DNA of 64,000 bases, from positions 24,332,667-24,396,666 of the forward strand of contig NC_092018.1 of assembly GCF_042242105.1 (NCBI RefSeq), written 5' to 3'. The notes beneath the pieces were generated by a model. The model saw nothing but the letters and a program-made list of their open reading frames with translations. It was not told where the DNA came from and did not search any database. Every line of letters begins with the position of its first letter. The stretch's first letter is position 1. Both the position numbers and the translations under genes were made by a program. Positions 44,328 to 55,644 of the stretch are shown here, in pieces. The stretch comes from Pempheris klunzingeri (Eukaryota; Chordata; Actinopteri; Acropomatiformes; Pempheridae).

Positions 44328-47300
44328 ATGGGCGGACGTCTGTTTCTTTGTGCAGTCTTATTGCAGTTGTCAGGGCACTTGCAAGGTGAGACATGTGTAC
44401 TAAAACTATCCACACAGATATATTAGACTTTTGCACTCTACTCGATTATGACTTTTGTCGTTTTCTGCTCACTTGGTCCAAACAGTTGCTTCAGCTGGAA
44501 GCAGCCCTCTGAAGTGTGGATTCGGTTCTAAATTGTGCAAGGATGGCTCAGAGTGCATCCTCTACAGCCATGTGTGCGACGGAGAGCCTGACTGCAGGGA
44601 TGGTTCAGATGAAGAGGACTGTGCATCAGAATGCAATGAAGGTACTTGGACTATATGCACAAATAATGCATGGCAAAATTAAACATCACTTAGAGAGAAA
44701 GGGAGTGAGAATTTGATATCTGGGGGAAATTCTAGTGTTACAATAGCGCAGAAAGTTAAAGTGACCACCACCATGAATGCAGACAACTAAATAAACAAAA
44801 GAAAAATGTACAAAATGTTGTAAGTTGCAGGTAAATAAATACAAAATGTAATATACACTATAAAAAGTACCAAAGTACTTGCATTACTTTCTGATGGATG
44901 ATATGCCCCATTGGACAGTAGTAGTAGTATTTAAGAATTTAGTTAGATTAGACAGCACTTCATTTCAATAAATGAATGAAAAGCATGTTTTTAAGATACT
45001 GATCCAAACAAACTTCAATGGATTTTCTAATTCCTCTTATTGTATTGTAAAATCAAACTTTTAATATTTTGCATTCAATTGGATCAGTAATTTAAACACA
45101 AGCAAGAGTGACCTGCAATACTTTGAAGTTACGTAATTTCCCCTCGGGGATTAATAAAGTATTTTGATTGATTGCTTGAAGTCATGTTCTCTACTGTCAA
45201 ATCTATTATGATATACAGTATATGTATCTAAACAGGTCAGTTCCAGTGTGCCCATGGAAAGAAGTGTATAGATAAGGACCAGGTGTGTGATGGCAAATCC
45301 CAGTGCCTGGACCGCTCTGATGAACGGCACTGCACAAAGCAAATTGAGGGCTGTGTTCACCACTGCGACGGCGAGAGTCGCTGCTTGCCTGCCAACTTCG
45401 TCTGTGACGGCGAGAGGGACTGTTTAGATGGCACAGACGAGGCCAACTGTGGTGGGTGGCAATGGTTTGAGTAAAGAGATCTTACAGGAGGCGATCACAT
45501 GCATGTATTATGCTTGAATCCTATTGTTTGTTTGACATCTGCATCAGAGGATCAAGAGGAAGACGGACATGAAAAAGAGACCAGGACTACCCCTCTGCCT
45601 TCTGCCTCTATTGGCCCATCAACCCCTGTCAAGTGTGCTCTAGGCTCTGTGCCCTGCCAGGACAATGCAGAGTGCATCCTCTACAATCATGTCTGTGATG
45701 GAGAAGCAGACTGCAGAGATGGCTCAGATGAGGAAGGATGCTCATTAGCATGTGAAATGGGTAATTTGGGGGTTGGTTTGTGTGGGTGTGGGCACTTGTA
45801 CATGGGCCAAGAATGGGGCTTTACTGCCCTCTAGTGGATATTTGAAATGTTTTCCAGCACATCAGAATTTAATATCCATCTTCTTAGAACGTTAAATGTA
45901 CAGGATGTTGGTGCAGCAGTTTTACTCCACACAATATGCTGACATTACAGGAGGAGCATTGGTACATTAATAACTGTAGTCAATGCACATTGGCATCAAT
46001 GCTATGTAGAGAAAGGTTATGCACTCTGGATTTGTGGAAGACTGTTGGTTCCACTACAGCTGGCAACACATGACACAATTTGAAGCCCAATTACAGCCCG
46101 TTCCTGCCAGCACACTGATGTCATGTGTCCCCTGCAGACCAGTTCCAGTGTGCCCACGGAAAGAAGTGCATAGAGAAGAGCCAGGTGTGTGACGGTGTGG
46201 CGCAGTGTCAGGACCGCTCGGATGAACTGGGATGTGCCAAGCAGGTGGAGGGCTGCGCTCACCAATGTGGCGACAAGAGCCGCTGCATTCCTACCAGCTT
46301 CCTCTGTGATGGGGAGAGGGACTGCTGGGACGGCAGTGATGAGGCCAACTGTGGTACATTCATTGAACTTAAAAAAAGGAATATCTACTTTCTGTATTAA
46401 CTGGCTTTGTTTTGAACGGTGCACATCTGTGATCTTTGCTTTCTAGTTGATGAAGGCTGCAGTGCCACTGACTTCAAGTGTACCAGTGGCCAGTGTGTGT
46501 CGTCCATTATGCTTTGCGATGGTCACCCAGACTGCCTGGACCGCTCGGATGAGGAGAGCTGCACAGACACACCTGCCTGCACCACCAAACACCGCTGCCC
46601 CCAGAGCAAAGAGTGTCTAGTGCAGGAGTGGATCTGTGATGGAGATCAGGACTGCAAAGACGGCACGGATGAGAAGGTGGATGTCAAAGATGACAAGTTT
46701 GTTTGGCAAATGTCTGTTTTAAACAATTTGTCTTTGCATAAAGCATGAAACTTTCAGGTGTAAGAAATGCTATCCTAAAACATTCAACACAACTGTGGGT
46801 TGGACCCTCTTTATAGGACCATCTTTACTTGGTGTGGGGGGGGGGGCGGTGTGTGTGGAAAATCAGCAGTGAATCAACACTACTACAGCCACTAGCTCAA
46901 AATCTGTTTTCAATCAGTTTCTTTTCTTGTACTGCTCTGCCACATGAAGGTCGGGGACAGAACAGTCATTGAGCTGGCAGTCCAGTTGGGCTTTGATGTA
47001 GTGGGCGGCGGGGGGGGGGTCTGTGGCTCAGAGGTAGAGTCCCAATCGTCCGTCAATCGGAAGGTCGGTGATTCAATCCCCCAGCTATGAGTCGGCATGT
47101 CCACGTGTCCTTGGGCAAGACACTGAACCCCAACTTGCTTTAGTGTGTGAAAGAATAGTCTCCAACTTAGATTCCTCCTGAATGACTGAGGATGTGATGT
47201 AAAAAGCGCTTTGAGTGGTTGAAATGACTAGAAAGGAGCTATACAGACCATTTACCATTTTAAAACCAGATACTCTGGTCTGAATCACCTGGTCTCCCTG

Positions 47301-50300
47301 TTGCCCTCAGTTTTCAAGTCAATGTGGAATGGTGGAATAATCATCGGCTCCTCTTTAGGATTGTCCCGTGGCTCCATTGACCTGTGGTCAGTTCCAGTGG
47401 ATCTGTAAATCCAAGACACAGTGCATCCCTACAGCCTGGAGGTGTGACGGCACAAAGGACTGTGACGATGGCAGTGACGAGACTGAATGCAAGTAGTCAT
47501 GCATTATATAATGCTGAAAGAGGTCTGAAGTTTTTTGTGGGGAAAAGAACTGAGCCAAAATGAAACAAGCTTAAACATGCAAGATTTCAATGAAGGGCTT
47601 TTCCACTTTTTTTTTTTTTTAAATTGTGGCTGATTTCTGTATCAAAATTGTACCAGGTGGGGTGGTGACATGCCTAACTCACCAGTTCCAGTGTGGCAGC
47701 CAGGAGTGCCTGGATCCTGTCTTGGTGTGCAACAGCATTACCAACTGTGCAGACGGCTCAGATGAGGGAGGCAGCTGCCAAATACTCTGTGCAGAGGCAG
47801 ATAAGAGTGGCTGCTCTCAGAGCTGCTACAGCACACCACAGGGACCGGTGAGGACCCTCCATCTCCACACTTGTGCATACTTCAAGTTTACAAGTGAAAT
47901 GTGTGTGTGTGTGTGTGGGGGGGGTTGATCAAGTAAAAATGTGTATGCAGCACCATCATGACTGTATAATAACTTGTGTGTAATGGAACCGTTGGGCTCC
48001 AGACTAATGCTTGGTTCTTGCTGTGCAGCGTTGTCACTGTGCAGCAGGGTTCAGGCTCATGGAGGATGGGCTGACCTGTACTGATATTGATGAATGTGAG
48101 GGCCAGAGCCCAGGTGTGTGCAGCCAGCTATGCATCAACACTCAAGGCTCATACCAGTGTAACTGTCACCCTGGCTACATCATAGATGCAGACCAACACC
48201 ACTGCAAGATCAATGGTAAAGTCCTGTGTTTTTTTTTTTTGTTTTTTTCTCTGTAGTAGACTGCCTCCTTTTGGAGGCAACTGAGCAGGTTTGTACAGGA
48301 AGATGTATAGAAACAAAGTAAGATACAAATATCGCAACTTAAAGGAATAGTTCACCATCTGGTAAATGCCTTTCATACCTTCTTGCCAAGAGTTGGAAGG
48401 GAAGAGAAATACTCATGTCTGCTTGGTAAATATAAAGCTACAGCCAGGAAACTGGTAGCTTAACTTCAAGACTGGACTGGCAAGTTGCAATTTATGTGCC
48501 GGACTACTTTGCTGGGTGCAGTGGCTCTAATCCGGTCTACTTAGCTGTCATAGTTGGTGTATAGACATTAGACACAACCTAAAATGTCGGCATGAAAACA
48601 TGATAAATATTTTATATATCCGATATGTTGGCCATATGGTCCACAAAGTGCATCTGTTCTGTAAACTATCTCAAAAGGACACACTGGTGCCTAAAATGAC
48701 TTGCTTGGTTTCAATCCGATTCTCCCTCTCATCCCTCAGGTGAACCCTTCCTGTTGACCTCAGTCCAAACGGACCTCTTCTTGTTCGGCCTTCGCAGCGG
48801 CAACCTAGATGTTTTGTCCACCTCTGCTAAAAAGGCCATCCTCTCCCTGGACTATGATTGGAGGGAGCAGAGGGTCTTCTGGGTCAGTTTGGACACTGAG
48901 AGCATCATGTGGTCCTCGCTGGACCAGAAGACCACAGGAACTCTGATCAAAGGTGCAAAGGAAGTGGTGGTGGTTAGAGTGATGGATGACGGCATCAGTA
49001 TTGGATGTAGATGACAAACTCGCTGTTATGCATGATGCCATTATTCTCAGGTGTGCGGGCTGATTCTGTGGCTGTGGACTGGCTTGGGAGGAACCTGTAC
49101 TGGATTGATGGAGTGAACAGTCAGATTGTTGCCATCAGACTGGCCACAACTACAGTGAAGTCACTGGACCACAGTGTCATCCTGGATGAAGACCTGGATC
49201 AGCCTCGTTCTCTGGCACTGCTGCCACAGAAAGGGTTTGCAGGAGTTTTTCCACTCTTCAAATGTTTATTAAAATCTTGTCAAATGATTCAAAGGCCAAT
49301 GTTCAGTCTTGAATTTTTCCCACCAGGCTGATGTTCTGGACAGAGATTGGTAATGTGGTGAAGATAGAGCGTGCTGGCATGGACGGGTCAGAGAGGATGG
49401 CAGTGGTGAACTCCAGTCTGGGCTGGCCAGGCGGTGTGGCTGTGGACACCATCTCTGACAGAGTCTACTGGACAGACGAAAGGCTGAGGGCGATTGGCTC
49501 TGCAACGCTGGATGGACATGACATTCGGGTAAATCGTTTTTAGGAAGGGGTTACATTTAAACACTAAACCAACTAGAGCCTTGTTTTTCTGAGATCATGG
49601 AGAAACTCTGGGTTTTCAGTTCCAAAAAGATGGGTAATTTAAAGTCTGGGTTATTTTTCCTGTTGTAACTGGCTCTGAGCCTCACCTGTGCCTTTTTTTT
49701 AAAACCAAACCCAGAGTTTCTCTCGTCTCCTCCCCTGTCAGTGAGGAAATTGAATGACACGTCTGACAGTTTCCAGTATGTTGGATATTTGTTGTTCGGC
49801 ACATGAAATTGACTTTTTTCCTAAATGGGCTGCATAGTCTTTTTACAGCACTTCAGTGACAATGTGTGACCGTGCAGTGTTTAAGTACTTGAAATAGTCA
49901 GACAGATGTTGTGCCAACTAGATGTCTAAAATTGAATGTGCTGAATTTTAACCTTGACACCTTCAGGTGCCCATCACCAAATGCATTACTGGATCAGACT
50001 GAGCTCACTAATATGTATCTTTGACCTTTTTCATTTATTTTTTTTTTTTTAATCAAATGTGGTTTTCCATCTGGAGTTGCTGGCCCCTGTGTCTTAGCTC
50101 TGAATTAAAGCTGGACAAATATTTAGAGTGTAGGCTCTGGCCTAATGGTCTAATTACACCACTTTATAGGTAAAGTAAATCTGTAACGCTGAACAAAGTT
50201 ATTGACATGTTTCCCAACTCTCTTACTCATTTAAGAGAAACTGTTAGTTTGCTGAGCAGGCCCATGCAGAAGGTCATCCTGCCCTTTTTTTTTTTTTTTT

Positions 50301-53300
50301 ACAATAACCCCACAAGTGGCTCTTGTCAGAATTTTTCCATAAAGACCTGAGCATAGATGGGCTTGACATTCAGTATCTTGACACTTCATCTAACAAGTGC
50401 CATAAGGCACATTGTCTAATTAATAAATGTTATGTCTAAATGTCACTTTCAGATTCTACAGATGAAGGAAACCACCAACCCGTTCTCCCTGGCAGTGTTC
50501 AATGACATGCTCTACTGGTCTGATGCCAAGAAGCGAATGGTGCTGGCTGCTCACAAAATCTCTGGTAAAAACCATAAAGTTCTCCTGAAGAGACCCAGAC
50601 AACCTTTTGGTGTGAAGGTGAGTAATGTTCAGAATGAGGAATGGCATAAAGGCACATGTGGAAACGGGGCTGAGCTTGTATAATAGACAGTGATTTGGAC
50701 CACTTCACGTGTGTGAGGTACTCAGCCGCTTGTTTCAAGCTTTCCACTTGTGAAGATATGAACCTATTTTGGGAAATGAAGATCCTGTGGTTGCTGATGA
50801 GAAAATTACAAAGCTAGTGTTTTGAAATGTTAAATCTAGCTCTTGGTACATGTGTATTTTTATTTCAGCATGCTTCGTTATAAATAACTGTTTCCCATTT
50901 GGTTTGCAGATCATCCATCAATTGTTCCAGATGGGCATCAAGAGCCCTTGTGAGAAGATGACCTGTTCCCACATGTGTGTGCTGGCCCTGGGACCCAAGG
51001 CTGTGTGCAAATGTCCCTCTGGTCTCTTACTGGCTGAGGATGGCCTGACCTGCTCCAGCCTGGTCAATTCAGCGTTCCTGCTGATGCTGTCTCCCTCCAC
51101 CGTCACACAGGTTAGATCTTACTTTAATGCAAAGTTGCAATCTGACTTGCTTGAACACAATATACTTAAATGAATAAAATTAAGACATTTCTCAAACTAT
51201 CATTTAATCTTTTGCTGAGTTGGACAAGAAGATTGCGCTACTCTAACTTAACTACTGCTGTCTAATACTTTTGGCAGTATTATCGGAGTAACTATCAGAC
51301 ACTGGTGTAGAAATGTGTATTTAGTCCCAATGATCTCTGCAGATCTATTTGCAGTCCCGACACACGGCAGCAGAGCTGAAGGGCTGGCCAGAACACCTCG
51401 CCGTGCAGGTGCCCAGCGTCAATGAGGCAGCCATCATGGACTACAGCCTACGTGACCACACCCTGTTCTTGACAGATGACGGCACAACATCACTCAGCTC
51501 CTTCAAGCTGAAAGACTCTGACTTGTACTCTCAGGGCCAGGTCCTGAAACTCCTGGGCGACACCATCACTGCCATGGCTGTAGACTGGGTAACTCTTAAC
51601 ATCTACTGGAGCAGTAGCAAACAGCCCCGCCTGCAGGTCACCTCCATCACAGCCGCACACACTGCTGTTCTCATAAAGGAAGGTATTGGTAGAGTGGAGT
51701 CCATCACCGTCCATCCTCCCAGTGGAAGACTTTGTTTCACCAACCTGGGCCTGCAGGGCACAGGGACCACAGCTACTGTAGAGTGTGCCAACATGGACGG
51801 TGCTGAGCGGAGGGTGGTGTGGAAGGATGCTGTCCAGCCCACATCTCTGACCTTCTCCAACAATGGCGACACCATTTACTGGGCTGACAAAAGTAATTTT
51901 GTTTGGAAGTTACGGGAAGATTTAAGATTTTGTCTTCAGGCATTGAAGGTCAAATGCTGTGGAAGAGAACCATAATTTATTCAGAAAAGCCATAACATGG
52001 ATTCTCTCCTAGGTTTGGGGACTATTGGCTTTGTCCAGCTCGATGGCTCTGGATACAGAGAGTTGAAGACTGGTGATGGCCTGGCTGCTGTGGCTCTGAG
52101 TGATGATGCACTGCTCTGGATGACTGTCAGTGGTAATGGTTCACATAGTATGTCCTAAATTAAATGACACCGAATGCCACATTGTGTGCCAACTTACCTG
52201 GAGGTGATGTCAACATAACTTACCTTAGTTTCTGTTCTGCATTTTAGTTTTCAATAACCTGGTAGTTTAGATGGGTTTTGAGACAATGTATCATGCAGGC
52301 ATCGTACAAACCAAAAGCCCAAGAAGGCTTAAGGATCTTAAGACTGTTTGTTTGTGTCTGCCCTTTTCTTCAGACAAAACCAGGCTCTGGTACAGAGATG
52401 AGCAGCAGACCAAGCTGTGGTTTGAGGTTGGCACAGAAGTGGTCAGCTTAAAGGCGTTCAGCAAGTCCAGTCAGGCTGGTATGTAAGAGGCACATGTGCC
52501 ACCCTGAATGATGAGCTCCAGTTGACAGTCTAAAAACATTATTACTGGTTTTATTAATGTGCATTTTATTTCTTTTTCCTTAAGGTTCAAACCAGTGCAC
52601 AGAAAACAATGGCAACTGCCAGCACTTATGTCTCGCCACCCCACGAGGTCGGACATGCAAGTGTGCCCATGACCACATTCCTGTGCATACCACCCACTGC
52701 AGCCTGGCGCAGAACTGCTCAAGTGGTAGCAGGCCCTGTCTGGATCAGCTCTCATGCCAGCCTGTTGAGAAGTTCTGTAACGGACATGTTGACTGCCACG
52801 ACCACTCGGATGAGAACTGTGAGCCTCTTGCCTCCTTTTTCAAAAGCAGTATTAACTAGAAAATGTTGTTTGGCTGAAATTGTCATGTTTTCTTAGGTGT
52901 TGGTCTGAAGCAGTTTTCAGGAGCTAAGGTCTCTGCTCCCATCCAGCCACGCAGCTCCTCCCCTCCTCCTCCCCTCTCTCCCCTCTCTGAAGTCACTGGC
53001 CTGAGCACCACCCTGAATGCAAGTGGTCAGCTCGGCAACCTGGATGCCCAGCAGTGCAGCCAAAGACGCTGCAGTGGCAATGGACGCTGTGTGGAGACCA
53101 ATGCAGAGACTGCATGTGCGTGTTCAATGGGCTACAGCGGCGATTCTTGTCAGGATAATCTCCTGAAGACCATGCAGGGTCCCATTGTTTATGGGGCTGC
53201 AGGGCTGTGTGCAGGAGTGGTGGTCATAGCTGTGATGGCAGCGGTGATTAAGAGGAAGAGTTCCAACGCAAGGTTTGTCCGTTTACTAATTAAGAGGCTG

Positions 53301-53948
53301 CACTTGAGTCTACTAGATACTAGAACACATGGTACAGTTAAGGATGAGGGAGGGACTTTAGCAAAAGCAAAGCGTTCAGCAGTTGTGGAGGTATTGTTTT
53401 TAAACCCATAGTAAAAGTTAGGAGGTAAGTTCCATCCTTTGGGAGCAATGAATCTCTACAAACTTTCATGGCCATTCAACCAGTACTTGAGAGTTCAGTA
53501 TGACCAATGGTGGACACTGTTGTCGTCCCCAGAGCTACACTGCTAAAAATGAAGCAAAGTTTGCATAGATGGCATAAAGTCTGTTTTCCTGGGCTACACT
53601 ATCAAACTGCAAGCCACTAAACTTGGGGAGATTGCTGTGAATAATGTGTCTCCACAGACGGGGTAAAAAGTTTACCATGCACTGTAACAGTATAGTGGTA
53701 GCACTGCACTTATGCATTTTCTTCCTGTAGGAGGGAGAGTCCAGCAGCAGTAAAAGAAACAAGCATGACTGACCTGGAGAACAACGCTGCGCCCGCCCCT
53801 CCAACACAAACTGCCCCAGATGGCTCGGACAAACCAGAGGTGGACCTCCCAAAAACTAATGCTGGCAGATTTCCTGTTATGTTTCTGTGCCTGTGGAATG
53901 ATGGTATGACATTTTTCTTCGCAGGAAGCGGTATCTTCTGTGGACTGA
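44328..53948 (+). CDS. lrp13: lrp13-like LDL-receptor family protein, probable vitellogenin receptor
   Basis: Twenty-one exons with agreeing phases total 4,080 bases, 1,359 residues. Exons: 44328-44385, 44486-44641, 45236-45451, 45548-45760, 46138-46353, 46447-46676, 47359-47488, 47657-47847, 48029-48215, 48740-48952, 49051-49234, 49327-49528, 50453-50617, 50910-51110, 51343-51892, 52013-52132, 52374-52478, 52585-52818, 52897-53272, 53731-53839 and 53925-53948. Order of parts: signal peptide [19 protein letters not shown]; ten LDL-A repeats with the CDGxxDCxDGSDE calcium signature; two EGFs (CTDIDEC); a YWTD-type propeller ([27 protein letters not shown]); EGF (50.9 kb); a second propeller; EGF; one more degenerate LDL-A; a Ser/Pro-rich stem; a last EGF; TM helix ([20 protein letters not shown]); and a tail of about 50 residues. 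This layout and the teleost setting suggest Lrp13, the ovarian vitellogenin receptor described in spiny-rayed fish. Another fish LRP is possible. The tail lacks NPxY. Confidence 0.82.
45133..45175 (+). mobile_element. LINE 3'-end remnant in lrp13 intron 2
   Basis: GTAATTTCCCCTCGGGGATT followed by AATAAAGTATTTTGATTGATTG is the common 3' terminus of fish non-LTR elements, ending in short GATT units. Only the tail is left. Confidence 0.55.
47012..47262 (+). mobile_element. tRNA-derived SINE, plus orientation
   Basis: The head TGTGGCTCAGAGGTAGAG matches a pol III A box, and GGTGATTCAATCC a B box. The body has TCCTTGGGCAAGACACTGAAC and the tail AAAAAGCGCTTTGAGTGG, CTAGAAAGGAGCTATACAG, ACCATTTACC. 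It is preceded by a G-run and lies in the lrp13 intron between LDL-A exons 8 and 9. Same family as 39564-39843. Confidence 0.78.
48335..48500 (+). repeat. Abundant teleost repeat fragment in lrp13 intron
   Basis: AAAGGAATAGTTCACCATCT, CTTGCCAAGAGTTGGAAGGG and AATATAAAGCTACAGCCAGG follow the consensus order of a common fish repeat, also seen in pieces at 25390-25480. Confidence 0.5.
49600..49722. repeat. MITE-like inverted repeat in lrp13 intron
   Basis: GAGAAACTCTGGGTTT at 49600-49615 is answered by its exact complement AAACCCAGAGTTTCTC at 49707-49722, enclosing 91 bases without coding potential. This may be a small non-autonomous element or the end of a larger one. Confidence 0.5.
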
Positions 53949-53977
53949 GGCTGATTTATGGGCAAGCGATGGTTTTA

Positions 53978-53983
53978 AATAAA
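53978..53983 (+). terminator. Polyadenylation signal of lrp13
   Basis: AATAAA 30 bases after the stop codon predicted from the last short exon. It would fall inside the coding frame if exon 20 were read through, which supports the splice. Confidence 0.65.
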
Positions 53984-55034
53984 CAGTTTGCATTTTCCAC
54001 CATTTCCTGTGAGGTTATCTGAGCATTGTTTACGGTCAGACCACCAATGTAGACTTTATGGCGTGGACTATAATTATTCATATCATGGCCTCAAAACGAA
54101 ATAACAGTTGGAAATGAACACCCCAGTTTCCCCCAGCCGAACTTGATGTCCTCAAATGTCTTGTACAAAATGGTTTACAGTGATACAGAAGGGCTGCCAA
54201 TCCTTACTTTTGAAAGATGGGTCACTTTGGGTCAATTTAAATGTAAAACAAAGGAAGGTAAGGATTGCTTTTTAAATAACTGTTGGCCATGCTATCAAAC
54301 ATTCATGTCCCCTCTGTCGTCCAATTTAAGATTTTAATGAGTTACACTACAAGCATGAGTATACAATTCAACTTTACATCTCTACTAGATTTCCGAGGGG
54401 AATGCTACCCATGCTGCTACATTTGACAACTATGAACATCTCCCATTTAAACGTGAAGTGTATCCCACATAATAGGACTTGTTATAGACTAGACTAATAT
54501 GCTGGTGGATCATTTTGATGGCCACTTGCATTGGTGGTGAAGAGCTTATGCAGTGAATGAGAATCCTTTTCAGATGCTTGCCTGCCTTATAAATTTGTCT
54601 GACTTATGAGGAAAAAATGGACACATCTATCTGGTGTGAATTCAGGAGCATATGTTTTAGTGGCTGTCAGTATTTGTCATTTGTTTGCTGGAGGGGTTGG
54701 TAGAGACTGCAGACAAAGATCCCCCCCCCCCCCAAATTATGTGGCTTTTGCAGTCCGTGTAATAAGTATGCAAGAAATTATGATGACCTATTTAAAGTCT
54801 AAACCATATTTTTCTTATTGTTTTACACCCAGACCACTAAACATGTTTACGTTCCTTAATGGGCCCTTCTGGTGTACTTATGCTCTTTTCCTTGAAGAAT
54901 TTTTAGCACTCTCTAAATTATCTGTCTGGGGTGTTGGTTTGAATTGTTGGTGAGTCAGGGCTGATGTGAATAGTTCTAAGGACATGAACCAGATGATGAT
55001 TTGCTGGTTTATTGTACCCACACATCAACAGCCG
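53984..55034. other. Spacer between lrp13 and the SCPP-like gene
   Basis: No exon, repeat family or RNA gene recognised. Contains a C-run at 54721-54734. Confidence 0.5.
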
Positions 55035-55042
55035 TATAAAAA
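55035..55042 (+). promoter_or_regulatory. TATA box of the SCPP-like gene
   Basis: TATAAAAA, about 28 bases before a candidate first exon (about 55063 to 55148) that ends in a good donor, ATCAAG then GTAGGC. Confidence 0.55.
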
Positions 55043-55644
55043 GACATCCAGTGCAAGACTAAGAAGAAATGAGCAGTGCTTTTGTCAACGTTTTCACATT
55101 TAGTCTGTATCCCTATGGTGTACAGGAACAAGAGGACACTTACATCAAGGTAGGCCTTAAAGCTGGAATGTTATCCTATCATAATCCTTGGACTAATATT
55201 TCATGCTTGATACTTTTTTGAAGCTTATTTTCATGCCAAAACTACGTTACATTGTAAGTGACGTCTTCATTTCTTTAATAGATTCTTTATTTTGGAATGA
55301 AACATTCCAATTAACCTGAGTGGTGGAATTCAGATCCCTACTTGTAGTATTACAACAATGTCAAAATTAAATTCTGCATGTAAAAGGCTGCAGTAGTGTT
55401 GTAAATTCATTTGTTCACCCAGCAACACAAAGGTAAGATTGCAGCAGTAGAATGATGGAAAAAGTTGATTAGAAAATTTATTTGCTTTGAAAACAGGTTA
55501 AAATATTGCTACCACACTGGCAGATGTTTTTCACTATTAGGCCCCAACTGTAGCTGTCAGGTAAATGTAGTGGAGATAAAAGTACCAATTTACCAATATA
55601 GTGCTTATGGTTTATTTCTTACAGCAAGCACAGGCAGGGCAACG

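Noticed and set aside
47025-47090. tRNA-like A and B boxes
   Set aside because: They belong to the head of a SINE. There is no cloverleaf or acceptor stem, so this is not a tRNA gene.
53840-54022. Extended lrp13 C-terminus read straight through exon 20
   Set aside because: It overruns an AATAAA and adds an unlikely hydrophobic end; the 86-base intron with a strong acceptor gives a better model.
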